This document shows positions 62,989 through 64,000 of a stretch of 64,000 nucleotides of DNA, piece after piece (the first letter of the stretch is position 1; each line of letters starts with the position of its first letter). The notes under the pieces are model-generated. The model was given only the letters and a program-made list of their open reading frames with translations. It ran no database searches and was not told the DNA's origin. Both the position numbers and the translations under genes were made by a program. The stretch comes from Chitinilyticum piscinae (lineage in GTDB: Bacteria; Pseudomonadota; Gammaproteobacteria; Burkholderiales; Chitinibacteraceae). Location of the stretch: positions 1-64,000 of the forward strand of contig NZ_JADFUA010000011.1 of NCBI RefSeq assembly GCF_015223195.1, read 5' to 3'.

Positions 62989-64000
62989 TTACTTCACCTG
63001 CACATTCCAGATGAATTCCACGCACTTGGCGTAATCACCCTTGGAAATCGTGCGGAAGCCAGTCTGGTAGTTCACCGGCTTGCACATGTAGTCACGCTGC
63101 CAGCCCCAGTCCTTGTCCCAGTACAGCGGGAAGGAGGCGGCACCGCCTTCGCTGAACTGCTTCTGGCTCGCGCAACCAAGCTGCTCGTTGGCGGCTACTG
63201 GCACGCCCAGTTCCTGCGCGAAGTTCTGGTAGGCGTAGATGCGGTTCTGCGCCTGGCTGGTTTCCGCGCCCTTCGAGCACTCGAAGCCACCATTGATGAT
63301 GTTGATGGTGGTGCCGAAGCTGGCGGTCAGGCCATTGGCCTGGTCAACCGCATTCGGAACCCAGCTGCCATCGATCACGTGGATCATGGCGGGTTTCGGC
63401 GGCTGGGTTTCCAGCATGAAGAACACCGACGAGGCCAGATTCAGCCAGGTGTCGGCCACACGCTTCGGATCCTGCAGCAGCACATTCGGATCACCATACA
63501 GCACCTTGGAGAACGGCGCGTAGTTGTAATGGTGGGTCAGCTGGTGTGCGCCACGGCCGTGGTAGGAGTTGTACTGGCCGTCAGCCCGCTTCGGGCAGGT
63601 CCAGATCTTGCCCCAGTACGGGTCGCCGCAGCTGTCGGTGTAGCCCGAGAGGTTGGGGTTGTTCTGGTAAGCCACTTCCTCGACCCAGTACAGGCCCTGG
63701 CGCCACTTCGGCGTGTCGATCGCGCCGATGCCGTCCAGCCAGGTGGTGTTGGCGCCGGTTTCCTGCACCATGTGCGCAAACATCGTCGCCAGCAGCTTCG
63801 AGCAGATGGCGTCCGAATTGCGGCCATCGCTGTAGGTCTGGCAGAACGCCGGGAATTTGGCGACGGCCTTCAGGAAGTTGCTGTAGCTGTATTTGGCGTT
63901 GCGGATCGCGAACAGGTAGTCAAAGCGGGCAGCGGGCACGATGCGTTCGACTCGCTTGACGTTGTCCGGGTTGGTCGCCGCCAGCGGAGCGACCTGATCA
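62989..64000 (-). CDS. GH19 chitinase, C-terminal part (5' end outside window)
   Basis: At least 337 residues, the frame being open to the window edge. A family 19 chitinase catalytic domain is clear: the acid-bearing segment MFAHMVQETGANTTWLDG, SYHGRGAHQLTHHYNYAPFSKVLYGD and the later IINGGFECSKGAETSQAQNRIYAYQNFAQELGV. Six or more cysteines fit a secreted protein. The visible residues upstream of the first possible start (DQVAPLAATNPDNVKRVERI) are still coding, so the real start and any signal or chitin-binding domain lie beyond the window. It degrades chitin outside the cell. Confidence 0.93.
   Translation of the reverse strand, partial: DQVAPLAATNPDNVKRVERIVPAARFDYLFAIRNAKYSYSNFLKAVAKFPAFCQTYSDGRNSDAICSKLLATMFAHMVQETGANTTWLDGIGAIDTPKWRQGLYWVEEVAYQNNPNLSGYTDSCGDPYWGKIWTCPKRADGQYNSYHGRGAHQLTHHYNYAPFSKVLYGDPNVLLQDPKRVADTWLNLASSVFFMLETQPPKPAMIHVIDGSWVPNAVDQANGLTASFGTTINIINGGFECSKGAETSQAQNRIYAYQNFAQELGVPVAANEQLGCASQKQFSEGGAASFPLYWDKDWGWQRDYMCKPVNYQTGFRTISKGDYAKCVEFIWNVQVK

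Noticed and set aside
63546-63959. A plus-strand Arg/Ser/Cys-rich frame at the right edge
   Set aside because: It is antisense to the chitinase and has the low-complexity look of a shadow frame.

Overview
The window looks like a chromosome segment of a Gram-negative betaproteobacterium, most likely in the order Neisseriales (Chromobacteriaceae or Chitinibacteraceae). The evidence is the surA-lptD / amgK-murU neighbourhood, the def-fmt-htpX-rsmB-ntrY-ntrX-trkA-trkH run, the lysM-dprA-smg-topA run, an orphan class I PHA synthase, ETF genes and a family 19 chitinase at the right edge. This is inferred from protein character and gene order, not from a database search. Nothing looks like a plasmid, phage or genomic island. 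No gene-free stretch exceeds 200 bases.

Layout. 1-123: the end of a 5S rRNA gene and its terminator. 204-5152: a lone phosphotransferase, then a glutamate/aspartate-type ABC importer (gltIJKL) with a second ATPase gene upstream. 5205-12332: envelope block with ksgA-pdxA-surA-lptD on the minus strand and amgK-murU (peptidoglycan sugar recycling) divergent. 12423-18236: phaC, tkt and a PAS-GGDEF protein. 18422-25134: mostly small minus-strand genes (lipoprotein, zinc-ribbon membrane protein, patatin, DNA glycosylase, YhcH, HAD phosphatase, CBS protein, argB). 25280-31536: a TetR-controlled RND tripartite efflux operon. 31614-35154: H-NS, UvrD and a REC-GGDEF protein. 35231-39492: fpr, etfA, etfB and ETF-quinone oxidoreductase. 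39498-42954: a DUF3302 / HlyD / outer-membrane-factor cassette. 43009-53726: a minus-strand housekeeping block (trkH, trkA, ntrX, ntrY, a DUF4390 gene, rsmB, htpX, fmt, def). 53889-62875: lysM-dprA-smg-topA, then a GGDEF-EAL protein and an HD-GYP protein. 62989-64000: a truncated GH19 chitinase.

Two themes stand out in the genes. Four proteins handle cyclic di-GMP: two cyclases, one dual-domain GGDEF-EAL protein and one HD-GYP phosphodiesterase. Envelope assembly and transport dominate the rest (LptD, SurA, AmgK/MurU, two outer-membrane-factor systems, Trk). The NtrX regulator has lost its ATPase and sigma-54 contact motifs, and LptD keeps only one cysteine pair.

The most unusual signal is not a gene. 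Ten intergenic spots carry the same geometry, GTAT, about 37 variable bases, then ATAC. In eight of ten the two arms are exactly 41 bp apart start to start (one is 40, one 43). Flanking bases often extend the arms to GGGTAT and ATACCC. The arms are slightly asymmetric, and the asymmetry points the same way along the chromosome whatever the strand of the neighbouring genes. I do not recognise this as a described repeat or protein-binding site.
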